A DNA stretch of 64,000 nt, taken from positions 248,001 through 312,000 of the forward strand of contig NZ_SWCM01000006.1 of NCBI RefSeq assembly GCF_005116645.1. The letters run 5' to 3'. The first letter of the stretch is position 1, and the number at the start of each line of letters is the position of its first letter. The notes under the pieces are model-generated. The model had not been told where the DNA came from. It was given only the letters and a program-made list of their open reading frames with translations, and did not search any database. The stretch comes from Desulfopila sp. IMCC35006 (lineage in GTDB: Bacteria > Desulfobacterota > Desulfobulbia > Desulfobulbales > Desulfocapsaceae). The translations under genes and the position numbers were made by a program. This document shows positions 7,601-17,518 of this stretch, piece after piece.

Positions 7601-8881
7601 ATGATGAAAACGTTGCAAGGGGTACTGGCGGGAATCTTTTCCCTGCTGCTGCTGTCCGGTGTTGCTCATGCGGCCGATGTCTGTATTGAGTGTCACCAAA
7701 AACTTTCGCCCGGCCAGGTCAAGGATTGGCAAATCAGCGAACATGCCAAAAACGATATTTCCTGTTCAGCCTGTCACGGAGAAGCACACAAAAACGCCGA
7801 AGACTATAAGCTGGCGGTTCTTCCCGATGAAAAAGTCTGCCAGTCCTGCCATGAGGAACAGTTCACCCAGTTTTCCCATGGCAAGCACAATTTTGGCTGG
7901 ACCAGCTTAAATGCAATCCCGGCGACCCACATGGCGCCTGACGAATTGATTGAAGGAGGTAGGGGCTGCGGCGGTTGTCACAACATGGGAATCAAGACCG
8001 AAGAGCAAAAGAAAGAACTGGCAAGCAAGGGGTATCGCTACCAGAACAATTCCTGCGACGAATGCCACACCCGGCACGCTTTTTCCAAGAAAGAAGCCGT
8101 TAATCCCTTTGCCTGCCAGCAGTGCCATATGGGCTACGATCATCCACAGTGGGAAATGTGGTCAAGTTCCAAGCACGGAGAACGCTGGTTTGCCAAAAAA
8201 CATGGCGACCTCCCGGAAGGGGCAGCAGCACCAAGCTGTCAAACCTGTCATATGCCCGATGGCAACCATGCCAACGAAACTGCATGGGGATTTCTCGGAG
8301 TTCGATTACCTCTGCCGGACGACAAACAAGCCGCGGCCGACCGCGTTACCATTCTCAAAGCCCTTGGGGTTCTTGACCCGGTTACCGGCAAGCCGACACC
8401 TATTCTCGATGCAGTCAAGGCCGTCCGCATGGCCAAGCTCGACCAGGAATCGTGGCAAAAAGAAAGAGACAAGATGCTGAAGATCTGTTCCCAGTGCCAC
8501 TCGGCAAAATACGTCAAGGAACAGCTCGACATGGGTGATTCAATCATGATCAAGGCGGATCGCCTTATGGCGGACGCGATTGAAACTGTCGCTGCCCTCT
8601 ATAAAGACGGCCTGATCAAAAAACCGGCAGGATATCCAGCTAACTACCCATTCCTGTTGACCTTTATGCACACTAACGGGGAAAGATGGGACAAGGATCT
8701 GGATAAGCTCTCCTACATCGATCAAGTGCTGGTCCAGATGTACATGAAACATCGGATGCGCACCTATCAGGCATTTTTTCATGTCAGTCCGGACTATGCC
8801 TACTGGTATGGCTGGAACGAGATGACCAAAGACCTGGGTGAAATCAAAGAGCTGGCCAAAACGATGCGCAGTGAAAAATAG
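7601..8881 (+). CDS. Octaheme c-type cytochrome, hydroxylamine oxidoreductase (HAO) family
   Basis: This 426-residue periplasmic cytochrome has a cleavable signal peptide (residues 1-24, ending VAHA) and eight CXXCH heme motifs: CIECH, CSACH, CQSCH, CGGCH, CDECH, CQQCH, CQTCH and CSQCH. The helical C-terminal third is typical of HAO-family proteins, with HRMRTYQAFFHVSPDY and then YWYGWNEM. True HAO oxidises hydroxylamine. Related proteins in anaerobes that lack the heme-crosslinking tyrosine are thought to reduce nitrite or hydroxylamine. At 426 residues it is shorter than ammonia-oxidiser HAO. With narGHJI nearby, a nitrite or hydroxylamine reductase is the better guess. GGAGG precedes the paired ATG codons at 7601 and 7604. 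A strong terminator follows. Confidence 0.88.
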   Translation: MMKTLQGVLAGIFSLLLLSGVAHAADVCIECHQKLSPGQVKDWQISEHAKNDISCSACHGEAHKNAEDYKLAVLPDEKVCQSCHEEQFTQFSHGKHNFGWTSLNAIPATHMAPDELIEGGRGCGGCHNMGIKTEEQKKELASKGYRYQNNSCDECHTRHAFSKKEAVNPFACQQCHMGYDHPQWEMWSSSKHGERWFAKKHGDLPEGAAAPSCQTCHMPDGNHANETAWGFLGVRLPLPDDKQAAADRVTILKALGVLDPVTGKPTPILDAVKAVRMAKLDQESWQKERDKMLKICSQCHSAKYVKEQLDMGDSIMIKADRLMADAIETVAALYKDGLIKKPAGYPANYPFLLTFMHTNGERWDKDLDKLSYIDQVLVQMYMKHRMRTYQAFFHVSPDYAYWYGWNEMTKDLGEIKELAKTMRSEK

Positions 8882-8900
8882 CCACCTGCCTATCTAGACG

Positions 8901-8936
8901 GAAAAGGCGGGATCCTGCACAGGATCCCGCCTTTTC
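8901..8936 (+). terminator. Bidirectional rho-independent terminator
   Basis: GAAAAGGCGGGATCCTG at 8901-8917 is perfectly complementary to 8920-8936, ending in TTTTC. The A-rich left foot makes it work in both directions. It lies between the octaheme cytochrome gene and the convergent topoisomerase gene. Confidence 0.9.
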
Positions 8937-8981
8937 CTGTTATGGAAATCAGGCCGACGGGGACAACATACTCCGGCAAAA

Positions 8982-11057
8982 TTAACCGTCTTTCTTGAGG
9001 ATGTTTTTTTGCCGATCGGCTGAGGGCAGCCGCAGGTCCATGATCATACCATGGGTGGAGAGGATGAGGATGCGCGGTTCGTCATCGATTTTCACCGGCT
9101 GCGGCAGGATGCACAGTTGCAGCAGGCCCTGAATCTGCCTTGGCGTCAGCGTTATCCCTTTGTACTCCGCTTCCAACACAAAGGGGCAACCTTCTTTCCA
9201 GCCGGAGCAGCCGTAGGCCCGTTTCCCCTTGATAATCTCTTTGCCGCAGAGTGGACAACTCCCCCAGCGTGCAGGGTCAAGCCGGCGGGCGGAACTGTGC
9301 TCTATCAGGGTGCGGATGTAGCTGCTGATCCCGGTCATGAAGATATCGGGGTCGAGCTGGCTGCTTTCAATTTTTTTAAGTTTTTCCTCCCATTCCCCCG
9401 TCATTTCCGGCGATTTGAGCAGAGGATCCTGGATAAGGGCGATCAGGTAGCGACCCATATCGGTGCAGCGCAGTTGTTTTTTCTCGCGCCGGATATAGCC
9501 GCGGCGGAGCAGCGTTTCGATGATGGCGGCGCGGGTCGCGGGCGTCCCGATACCGCGCTCTTTGAGCGCCTCACGCAGGGTGTCGTCTTCAACAAACTTA
9601 CCAGCGGCTTCCATGGCGCCGAGAAGTGAGTTTTCGGTGAAATGACCGGGAGGTTTGGTTTTGCCCTCGCGCAGGGCTGGCTCATGCTCGCCGGTTTCCC
9701 CATCGATAAAGGCCGGAAGGGCCTGGTCATCGGCAGCGTCCTGGCTCATCTTCTTTTTCGGAAAGAGAACGGTCCAGCCCGGCTCAATAATCTGCGTTCC
9801 TTTGGCCTGGAACCTGACCCGCTGACTCACGCCGTCAACCGTGGTTACATGTTTGATGCAGACGGGATAGAAGGCGGCGATGAACTGGGTGGTGATTGCG
9901 TCATAGACGAGCTGATCATTGGCGCCGAGGTTACGCGGCGTAACGCCGGTGGGGATGATGGCGTGATGGTCCGTCACCTTGGTGTCGTCGATGATCCGGC
10001 TGGTAAACGGGAGTTTGGCGAGGTTAAGCGGCGCGATCTGTTCGGCCCGCATGGCCTTGAGCTGTTCCAGGATCCTGGGAACGTTCGGTTGGAGATCTTT
10101 GCTCAGATAACGTGAATCGGTACGCGGATAGGTGACGAGTTTGGCCTCATAAAGATTCTGGGTGGCGGCGAGGGTCGCGGCCGCCGACAGGCCGTGCTGC
10201 TTGTTGACCTCGCGCTGTAGGGTGGTAAGATCGAAGAGCTGGGGCGGTTGCTCCTTGCTCTCTTTACCGGCACTGCCGGTGATAACAAAGGGCTGGCCAA
10301 TGACCTTGTCAAGCAGGGCCTGGGCTTTCTCCGGTCGCTCGAAACGCTGGCCGCTGTACTTGAACACCACCTCGCGATAGCGGGTGGTGAGCTCCCAGAA
10401 CGGCTGGGGACAGAATTGGACAATAGAGTCGTCACGGTCGACGATCATTGCCAGCACCGGCGTCTGCACCCGGCCTATACTCCAGAGCACGCGATCGCTG
10501 CCGCCGATCTGACCGTGGCGGACGGTGTAGTAGCGCGTGGCGTTGAGCCCGACAATCCAGTCGGACTCACTGCGGCAGCGTGCGGCCGCATAGAGAGCGT
10601 CGTAGTCGTGGCCGTCCTTCAGATCCTTGAACGCCGCCTGAATGGCCTCTGGGGTCAATGAGTTGAGCCAGAGGCGGCGGATCGGTTTGTCTTCGCACTG
10701 GCACAGCGCCAGAATATAGCGAAAGATCAGCTCTCCTTCCCGCCCGGCATCTGTGGCGCAGACAATTTCCTCGGCCTGTTCGCACAGGGTCTTGATCAGC
10801 TGGAACTGCTCCGCCACGCCGTTGTTTTTGATCAGGGTGAGCTTGAATTGGTCGGGCACGAAGGGAAGGGTCTCGAGCGACCAGCGCTTGAGCGCCGGGT
10901 CATATTCGCCAGGTTCCTGAAGGGTTACCAGATGCCCGAAGGCCCAGGTGACCGCGCAACCGCGGCCCTCAATATACCCTTTCTTTTTGGCGGTAATATT
11001 GAGAACTTTTGCAATATCGCGGGCCACCGACGGTTTTTCGGCAATAACAACTTTCAT
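8982..11057 (-). CDS. topB: DNA topoisomerase III
   Basis: This 691-residue type IA topoisomerase relaxes negative supercoils and decatenates DNA by single-strand passage. It opens with the TOPRIM domain (MKVVIAEKPSVARDI, catalytic Glu 7), and the acidic pair is in CATDAGREGELIF near residues 100-111. SIGRVQTPVLAMIVDRD is the conserved type IA core. LVTYPRTDSRYL, near residue 320, holds the active-site tyrosine. A C-terminal zinc-finger-like segment (CPLCGKEIIKG followed by CSGWKEGCPF) lies near residues 605-635. Motif layout and length fit TopB rather than TopA. The gene stands alone between the terminator at 8901-8936 and a long gene-poor stretch. Confidence 0.95.
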   Translation of the reverse strand: MKVVIAEKPSVARDIAKVLNITAKKKGYIEGRGCAVTWAFGHLVTLQEPGEYDPALKRWSLETLPFVPDQFKLTLIKNNGVAEQFQLIKTLCEQAEEIVCATDAGREGELIFRYILALCQCEDKPIRRLWLNSLTPEAIQAAFKDLKDGHDYDALYAAARCRSESDWIVGLNATRYYTVRHGQIGGSDRVLWSIGRVQTPVLAMIVDRDDSIVQFCPQPFWELTTRYREVVFKYSGQRFERPEKAQALLDKVIGQPFVITGSAGKESKEQPPQLFDLTTLQREVNKQHGLSAAATLAATQNLYEAKLVTYPRTDSRYLSKDLQPNVPRILEQLKAMRAEQIAPLNLAKLPFTSRIIDDTKVTDHHAIIPTGVTPRNLGANDQLVYDAITTQFIAAFYPVCIKHVTTVDGVSQRVRFQAKGTQIIEPGWTVLFPKKKMSQDAADDQALPAFIDGETGEHEPALREGKTKPPGHFTENSLLGAMEAAGKFVEDDTLREALKERGIGTPATRAAIIETLLRRGYIRREKKQLRCTDMGRYLIALIQDPLLKSPEMTGEWEEKLKKIESSQLDPDIFMTGISSYIRTLIEHSSARRLDPARWGSCPLCGKEIIKGKRAYGCSGWKEGCPFVLEAEYKGITLTPRQIQGLLQLCILPQPVKIDDEPRILILSTHGMIMDLRLPSADRQKNILKKDG

Positions 11058-12147
11058 CGGACTATTTTCTCTCGATCTTTGTCTACTTCGGTTGCAAAGG
11101 GGTCAGGGTGATACCCGACCTCCCCTCTCACTGATCAGCAAGCCTGCACGCTGGGCCAAGCGCATCGGCAAACGAGAGCAGAAGGCAGCACCATGTCGAT
11201 TGTTGGCATTTCAATGGATCGTATAGTGTATCAAGAAGAGATAGTCTATGACAAAAGGGATATTCTGCTTTACCTGGCAACATTCATTTTTCACGCCTGA
11301 GCGGATCCACTTTGGTGAATTTACGATAAATCAGCCGTGCTCCGCGGTGCAGAACTGTCACTTCTGACTGATAAAAATATAATTGACAAGAAGATTGCTG
11401 AATTCCTCCGTTCCATGTCCCGCCCATGCTGGCAGTTCATCATCTCTTCGCAACTGTATCGCCAAGTATCGCCACAAGGTCGTCAAGATACTTTTCGTAG
11501 TTTCGCCAGCGCGCAATTGAGGTCTTGTAAATCGGCTGCCTGACCTGAGCGACACTGGCAGTTCGAATTCCTCCGCACCATATACATGCGGGTGACTGGC
11601 GATGATCTGCTTACCATTTATATTGAGGGCGATGGACTCGCCTGGATCTCACCTTCACCCCCATCTTCTGATCCGTCTCCCCTCAGTCCTCTGGGTTTTG
11701 AACTGGCCCGGATTTTTCAATAAACCGGAGAAGAAAAGAGACCTTTTACAAACACTCTCCCATTGTGGAGCCTCAGAAGGAGGGTTATTTAAATGAATTC
11801 ACCCCTCAAAAGAATCGCCTCGACATAATATTTCCCGATCGTATCCCTGACTACCTTCCTTGGTATTGTATTGCGAAAGTTTCCTCTTTTATGCTCATTG
11901 TATGAAAGCAAATCAACCTGCCGAAGAGGTTCTACAGGATCTCCGTTATCCTGTTGCCTTTCGTCATTCTGTTCAAGAATCGAGGCGCATTCCTTGGAAA
12001 AAATTATTGTGCGTCCAGCAAAGCAGTAGTATATCAATTGTATTGATGTGCTACAGATATTTTATGCATGCGAGCGACCGACTTAATCAAGCTCTTTAAC
12101 CGTGAAACACAGACACTGACTATTACTTTAAAAACGAACATGGCTCT
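11058..12147. other. Long gene-poor stretch upstream of the nar operon
   Basis: More than a kilobase holds only short frames (60-80 codons on both strands) without ribosome sites or family resemblance. A sequence near 11555-11575 (GCAGTTCGAATTCCTCCGC followed by ACCA) recalls the 3' end of a tRNA, but no full cloverleaf can be built upstream. The stretch may hold decayed genes. Near 12030-12045 an ATCAA...TTGAT palindrome is inverted relative to an FNR box. Confidence 0.4.
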
Positions 12148-12260
12148 TTAGTACCTTAGAAATGCATTTCTTGTTGTTTATCAATGCATTTCGTGAAGGT
12201 ACTTACCCCCCTCAAGACGGTATTCTTTTTAATGCCGCTTGACGGTACTGAAAAGAGTCC
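12148..12260 (+). repeat. Variable-stem hairpin element, copy A
   Basis: This copy starts TTTAGTACCTTAGAAAT. The stem GAAATGCATT (12159-12168) pairs with 12183-12192 around a loop containing TTGTTTA. ATTTCGTGAAGGTACTTA follows the stem. GTACCTT (12151-12157) also pairs fully with AAGGTAC (12196-12202), closing an outer stem that is imperfect in the other copies. A CCCCCCTCAAG stretch and a second hairpin-forming tail follow. It is the most diverged of five copies and lies about 70 bases upstream of narG. Confidence 0.7.
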
Positions 12261-12333
12261 CGGCTTACTTTCCTGGTTGCCGTGGTTAGTTTTCCGTGTC
12301 TGAACGTTTTGCCTTCTCTTAAGGGAGGTTGTG

Positions 12334-15300
12334 ATGTCCGGCAAAGATTTCATGAAGCGGTTTCGTTTTTTTCGCCCCCGGGGCACGGAGGCTTGCTGCC
12401 TGGAAGAGAAAATCTCGGACGGTTGGGCGGAAAATCGCTGCGGCCAGCGGGAATGGGAACATTTTTATCGTGATCGGTGGCAGTACGACAAAAAGGTGCG
12501 GTCCACCCACGGCGTCAACTGCACCGGCTCTTGCTCGTGGGATGTTTATGTTAAAAACGGGATCATCGTCTGGGAGACCCAGGCCACCGATTATCCGGCC
12601 TGCGGCGAGGGTTTTCCTAACCACGAGCCCAGGGGGTGCCCCCGTGGCGCCACCTTCTCCTGGTACACCTACAGTCCGGTCCGCATTAAATATCCCCTTA
12701 TCCGCTCCTCGCTGCTGGAACTCTGGCGGGAATCCCTCGCCACCCATGGCGATCCCGTCAAGGCCTGGCGCGATATTGCCGGCAATCCCGAGAAGCGCAG
12801 CCGGTACCAGCGCGACCGGGGCAAAGGCGGATTGGTCCGCCTGTCATGGGATGAAGCCGCAACGATCACCGCCGCCTCTCTGGTCCATACCATCCAGCGC
12901 TACGGCCCCGACCGGATCTTCGGTTTCACCCCCATCCCGGCGATGTCCATGGTCGCCTATGCCGCAGGAACCAGGTTTCTCTCCTTGATTGGCGGCTCCG
13001 CCATCAGTTTTTACGACTGGTACGCGGACCTCCCGCCGGCTTCGCCCCAGATCTGGGGGGAGCAGACGGACGTGCCTGAGAGCGCCGACTGGTATGAGTC
13101 AACCTATATGATTGTCTGGGGGACCAACCTGCCCATGACCAGGACCCCGGACGCCCATTTCTTCACCGAGGCAAGGTATCGCGGAGCCAAAGTGACGGCG
13201 GTGGCCCCGGATTACGCCGAATATGTCAAGTTCGCCGACAGCTGGCTGCCGGCCCGGGCGGGCACCGACGCGGCTTTGGCCATGGCCATGACCCACGTAA
13301 TCGTCAAGGAATTCTATATTGATACGCCCACCGCCTACTTTATCGATTATGCCAAACGCTTTACTGATCTGCCATTTGCTGTCGTTCTTCAGCCAGCAGG
13401 CGACAGCTTGGTCTCGGGCCGGTTCCTGACCGCCGCCGATCTGGGAACTGAGGCAACCAACCCGCGCTGGAAAACCGTTTTCTTCGATGAGACGACCGCA
13501 AGTTGGGTGGTCCCCAACGGCAGCATCGGCTTTCGCTGGGACGAAGCCGCCGGCCACTGGAATCTCCACCTGCAGGATTCGCAAAACGATGCCGTGGTCG
13601 ATCCGCTGCTCAGCTATGGCGGCCATAGTGATGGCTGGCGGACGGTCACCCTGCCATTTTTCGACGATAAAGGACCCGGCTCGAAAAATGGCCGGGTACC
13701 GGTCAAAACGATCAAGAAAGCTGCAGGTGATGTGCTTGTCACCACGGTATTTGACCTGATGACCGCCCAGCTGGGGATCGCTCGAGCCGAGGACGATGGC
13801 CGCACGCAGGACACCTCGATAGAGTATCCCACCAACTATGACGATCCCCGGCCCTTCACCCCGGCATGGCAGCAGGCAATAACCGGTGTCCCACCGCAGG
13901 ACGTCATCCAGGTAGCGCGGGAATTCGCCGAAAATGCTGCCAAGACCCACGGCAAGTCCATGATCTTCTTAGGTGCCGGGACCAATCACTGGTACCACAG
14001 CGATATGATCTACCGGGCCATCGTCAACCTGACCACCCTCTGCGGCTGCCAGGGCGTCAACGGCGGAGGCTGGGCGCATTATGTGGGCCAGGAAAAGGTC
14101 CGGCCCCAGGCCGGCTGGTCTCAGCTGGCCTTCGCTCTTGACTGGACACGCCCGCCACGCCAGCAGAACGGTACCTCGTTCTACTACTTCGCCACCGACC
14201 AGTGGCGCTATGATGACCTGAACGCCGAATCCCTTCTCTGGCCCATGGCTGGTGATGGTTCCCCCCGGCACATGGCGGATTACAACGCGGTGGCCGTCCG
14301 ACTCGGCTGGCTGCCATCCTACCCCCAGTTTAATCGCAACCCCTTGGATATCTGCCGGGAGGCCGCGGAAAAAGGCGCAGCCACGGATAAAGATATTATC
14401 GCCCATGCCGTCGAACAACTGAAAAACGGCTCGCTGCGCTTTGCCGTCGAAGATCCCGACCACCCGGATAATTTCCCCCGGGTACTCTTTCTCTGGCGGG
14501 CTAATCTGCTCGGGGCCAGCAGCAAGGGCCATGAATATTTTCTCAAGCATCTGCTGGGCGTTGACAACAGTGTCCAAAACGCTGAGAGTGCACTCCGACC
14601 CGAGGAAATTACCTTGCGAGACCCGGCCCCCGAAGGAAAACTCGACCTTCTCGTCACCCTGGAACTGCGTATGTCCACCAGCGCCATGTACTCCGACATC
14701 GTGTTGCCGGCAGCGGGCTGGTACGAGATGCACGATCTGAGTACCACCGACATGCATCCCTTCATCCATCCGTTCAATCCGGCGGTGGACCCGCCATGGG
14801 AGGCGAAAACCAGTTGGGACCAGTTCAGCGCGATCGCCGAAAAATTCTCCGAACTGGCGGCAGTCCACCTGGGAGAGATGAAGGATCTCGTCGCAACGCC
14901 TCTTCTCCACGACAGCCCGGGTGAGATTGGACAGTCGGCAATCCTTGACTGGCGCAAGGGTGAAACGGAGCCGGTGCCGGGTAAAACAATGCCCCAGCTG
15001 TCGGTGATCACCAGGGATTTCCCCAATACCTATAAAATGATGACGGCGTTGGGGCCTCTGGTCCATCAGGTAGGGGTGGGCTCCAAGGGCGTCGCCTGGT
15101 CCGGCAAAGAGGAGTATGCAGAGCTTGCCGCCGAGCTCGGTACGGTGACGGTCCCCGGTAAGAGCTATGGTATGCCGTCTCTTAGCACCGGCAAGCAGGC
15201 CGCCCAGGTCATCCTGAAACTGGCACCCGAGACCAATGGCGAGACCGCGTTCAAATCCTGGGCCGGGGTTGAGAAGAAAACCGGCCTGGCCCTTACCCAC

Positions 15301-16089
15301 CTGAGTGCCGGCCGCCGTGATGAAAAGATATCGTTTAACGATATCACCGCTCAGCCGCGAAAGATCATCACCTCACCGGTCTGGAGCGGTATCGAATCGG
15401 AAACCCGGCGTTACTCGCCATTTGTGATCAATATCGAGGAAAAAGTGCCTTTCCGGACGCTGACCGGTCGGGCGCAGTTCTATCTTGACCACCCCTGGAT
15501 GCTCAATTTTGGCGAGGGGCTCCCCTTGTACCGGCCACCTCTGCATCTGCCGCTGAACAACAGCCCCTACAGCGTGGCCGAAACACTGGCCAGAATGAAG
15601 CCGTCCATAACAGAGGACGGGCGAAAGAGTCTGGCCCTCAACTACCTGACCCCCCACTCCAAGTGGTCCATCCACAGCACCTATTCCGATACCCTGATTC
15701 TGCTCACCCTGTTTCGGGGTGGCGAGGCCATCTGGATCAGCGATGTCGACGCCCGAACGCTGCAGGTCAAAGACAATGAATGGCTCGAGTGCTTCAATGA
15801 AAACGGAGTGGTCATGGCCAAGGCCGTGGTCAGCCACCGGATTCCTCCCGGCGCCGCTTTCATGTACCATGCCCAGGAGCGTCTCATCAACACCCCGGGT
15901 TCCCCGCTCTCCAAGCAGCGGGGCGGCACCCACAACAGCGTAACCCGAATTATGGTAAAACCGACCCATATGATCGGCGGCTACGCCCAACTCAGCTACG
16001 GCTTCAACTATTACGGTCCGGTCGGGTCCCAGCGGGATGAGGTAATCGTGGTACGTAAAGCCGGGGAGGTGGATTGGTATGAAGATTAA
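12334..16089 (+). CDS. narG: Respiratory nitrate reductase, alpha subunit
   Basis: NarG carries the molybdenum bis-MGD site that reduces nitrate to nitrite. The protein is about 1250 residues, as usual. The FS0 cluster region reads STHGVNCTGSCSW, then PNHEPRGCPRGATFSW. The segment with the Asp ligand to molybdenum reads FYDWYADLPPASP, followed by WGEQTDVPESADW and TRTPDAHFF. There is no twin-arginine signal, consistent with the cytoplasm-facing Nar type. AAGGGAGG precedes the start; the ATG at 12334 is preferred over the GTG at 12331. The gene overlaps narH by 11 bases and heads the operon narGHJI. Confidence 0.97.
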   Translation: MSGKDFMKRFRFFRPRGTEACCLEEKISDGWAENRCGQREWEHFYRDRWQYDKKVRSTHGVNCTGSCSWDVYVKNGIIVWETQATDYPACGEGFPNHEPRGCPRGATFSWYTYSPVRIKYPLIRSSLLELWRESLATHGDPVKAWRDIAGNPEKRSRYQRDRGKGGLVRLSWDEAATITAASLVHTIQRYGPDRIFGFTPIPAMSMVAYAAGTRFLSLIGGSAISFYDWYADLPPASPQIWGEQTDVPESADWYESTYMIVWGTNLPMTRTPDAHFFTEARYRGAKVTAVAPDYAEYVKFADSWLPARAGTDAALAMAMTHVIVKEFYIDTPTAYFIDYAKRFTDLPFAVVLQPAGDSLVSGRFLTAADLGTEATNPRWKTVFFDETTASWVVPNGSIGFRWDEAAGHWNLHLQDSQNDAVVDPLLSYGGHSDGWRTVTLPFFDDKGPGSKNGRVPVKTIKKAAGDVLVTTVFDLMTAQLGIARAEDDGRTQDTSIEYPTNYDDPRPFTPAWQQAITGVPPQDVIQVAREFAENAAKTHGKSMIFLGAGTNHWYHSDMIYRAIVNLTTLCGCQGVNGGGWAHYVGQEKVRPQAGWSQLAFALDWTRPPRQQNGTSFYYFATDQWRYDDLNAESLLWPMAGDGSPRHMADYNAVAVRLGWLPSYPQFNRNPLDICREAAEKGAATDKDIIAHAVEQLKNGSLRFAVEDPDHPDNFPRVLFLWRANLLGASSKGHEYFLKHLLGVDNSVQNAESALRPEEITLRDPAPEGKLDLLVTLELRMSTSAMYSDIVLPAAGWYEMHDLSTTDMHPFIHPFNPAVDPPWEAKTSWDQFSAIAEKFSELAAVHLGEMKDLVATPLLHDSPGEIGQSAILDWRKGETEPVPGKTMPQLSVITRDFPNTYKMMTALGPLVHQVGVGSKGVAWSGKEEYAELAAELGTVTVPGKSYGMPSLSTGKQAAQVILKLAPETNGETAFKSWAGVEKKTGLALTHLSAGRRDEKISFNDITAQPRKIITSPVWSGIESETRRYSPFVINIEEKVPFRTLTGRAQFYLDHPWMLNFGEGLPLYRPPLHLPLNNSPYSVAETLARMKPSITEDGRKSLALNYLTPHSKWSIHSTYSDTLILLTLFRGGEAIWISDVDARTLQVKDNEWLECFNENGVVMAKAVVSHRIPPGAAFMYHAQERLINTPGSPLSKQRGGTHNSVTRIMVKPTHMIGGYAQLSYGFNYYGPVGSQRDEVIVVRKAGEVDWYED

Positions 16090-17503
16090 AGTCCAGATGT
16101 CCATGGTGCTCAACCTGGACAAATGTATCGGCTGCCATACCTGCAGTATCCCATGCAAAAATGTCTGGACCACCCGCGAGGGCGCCGAATACATGTGGTT
16201 CAACAACGTGGAAACCAAGCCCGGTATCGGCTATCCCCGAGAGTGGGAGAACCAGTCGAAGCACAAGGGCGGCTGGGTTATGGATGGCGGTCAACTCCGC
16301 CTCACGGCCGGCGGACGTCTGCAGAAAGTCGCCCGTGTTTTTCATAATCCTGATCTGCCCGTCATTGACGACTATTACGAGCCCTGGGATTATGACTATG
16401 CGAGCCTCATTACCGCACCGCATAAAAACCACCAACCGTCAATCCGCCCTAAATCCCAGCTGACCGGAGAACCCATGCAGATTAAATGGGGGCCCAACTG
16501 GGACGACGACCTGGCCGGCGTCTGCGAGACCGGTGCCCGGGATGTCAACTTCAGCGGTCTTGATCACGCCATCTATCTTTCGTTCAAGCAGGTCTTCATG
16601 TTCTACCTGCCCCGCCTGTGTGAACACTGCCTCAACCCCGCCTGTGTCGCCTCGTGCCCCTCCGGGGCGATGTATAAAAGGGACGAAGACGGTATTGTTC
16701 TCGTCGACCAGGAGCGGTGCCGGGGATGGCGCTACTGCGTATCGGGCTGCCCTTACAAGAAGGTCTACTTCAACTGGAGGACGCATCGGTCGGAGAAATG
16801 CATCTTCTGTTATCCCCGGCTCGAGGCAGGGCTCACAACCCTCTGTGCCCATAGCTGCGTGGGCCGCATCCGTTATGTCGGGGTGGTTCTCTATGATGCC
16901 GACCGCATCCATGAAGCGGCATCGGCTACACCCGACAAGGATGTGTATCCGGCCCATCTGGATCTCTTTCTTGACCCATCGGATCCGGAGACAATCGCTG
17001 CGGCAGCTAACCAGAGGATCCCCGAGCATGTGATGGCAGCTGCCCGTCGTTCGCCGATTTATACCCTGGCCAAGACCTGGCAGCTGGCCCTGCCGCTGCA
17101 CCCGGAATTCAGGACCCTGCCCATGGTCTGGTACATCCCACCGCTGAGTCCGGTCGAGGCACTGGCGGGGAACGAGGATATCAGGACGGCTGTCGACAAC
17201 CTCAGGATCCCTGTGAAATATCTGGCCAATCTGCTCACCGCCGGGAACGAAGAGCCTGTTCGTCTGGCCCTGAAACGGCTGGCCGCAGTCCGGGCGTATA
17301 TGCGCTCGGTGCGGGTGGAGAAAAAACCAGACGACACCATTGCCGCCTCTGTCGGTCTTGATACGGCAACTCTCTTGAAAATGTATGATCTTCTCGCTAT
17401 CGCTAAACTCGAGGATCGATTTGTGGTCCCTACGGCCACACATTTGGATAAAAATCCCCTGCATACCATCAAGGGCTGTGCAGGATTTCCCGACTACCGG
17501 TGA
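16079..17503 (+). CDS. narH: Respiratory nitrate reductase, beta (iron-sulfur) subunit
   Basis: NarH passes electrons from the NarI hemes to NarG through four iron-sulfur clusters. The cysteine groups are all visible: CIGCHTCSIPC near residue 18, CEHCLNPACVASC, then CRGWRYCVSGC and CIFCYPRLEAG with CAHSC further on. Trp in place of the second Cys in CRGWRYC marks the 3Fe-4S cluster typical of NarH. The 474-residue length fits the family. It overlaps narG by 11 bases, so translation is probably coupled. narJ starts 15 bases after its stop. Confidence 0.97.
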   Translation: MKIKVQMSMVLNLDKCIGCHTCSIPCKNVWTTREGAEYMWFNNVETKPGIGYPREWENQSKHKGGWVMDGGQLRLTAGGRLQKVARVFHNPDLPVIDDYYEPWDYDYASLITAPHKNHQPSIRPKSQLTGEPMQIKWGPNWDDDLAGVCETGARDVNFSGLDHAIYLSFKQVFMFYLPRLCEHCLNPACVASCPSGAMYKRDEDGIVLVDQERCRGWRYCVSGCPYKKVYFNWRTHRSEKCIFCYPRLEAGLTTLCAHSCVGRIRYVGVVLYDADRIHEAASATPDKDVYPAHLDLFLDPSDPETIAAAANQRIPEHVMAAARRSPIYTLAKTWQLALPLHPEFRTLPMVWYIPPLSPVEALAGNEDIRTAVDNLRIPVKYLANLLTAGNEEPVRLALKRLAAVRAYMRSVRVEKKPDDTIAASVGLDTATLLKMYDLLAIAKLEDRFVVPTATHLDKNPLHTIKGCAGFPDYR

Positions 17504-17518
17504 GACTGGCAGCAGGCA

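Noticed and set aside
9051-10661. Long plus-strand frames antisense to topB, and similar frames antisense to narG and narH
   Set aside because: They are shadows of high-GC coding sequence on the opposite strand; no motif or ribosome site supports them.
11540-11580. tRNA-like 3' end (TTCGAATTCC...ACCA)
   Set aside because: The T-stem does not pair properly and no anticodon arm or acceptor partner can be found upstream.
12028-12047. ATCAA...TTGAT palindrome as an FNR site for narG
   Set aside because: The half-sites are in inverted order relative to the FNR consensus TTGAT...ATCAA, and it is about 290 bases from narG.
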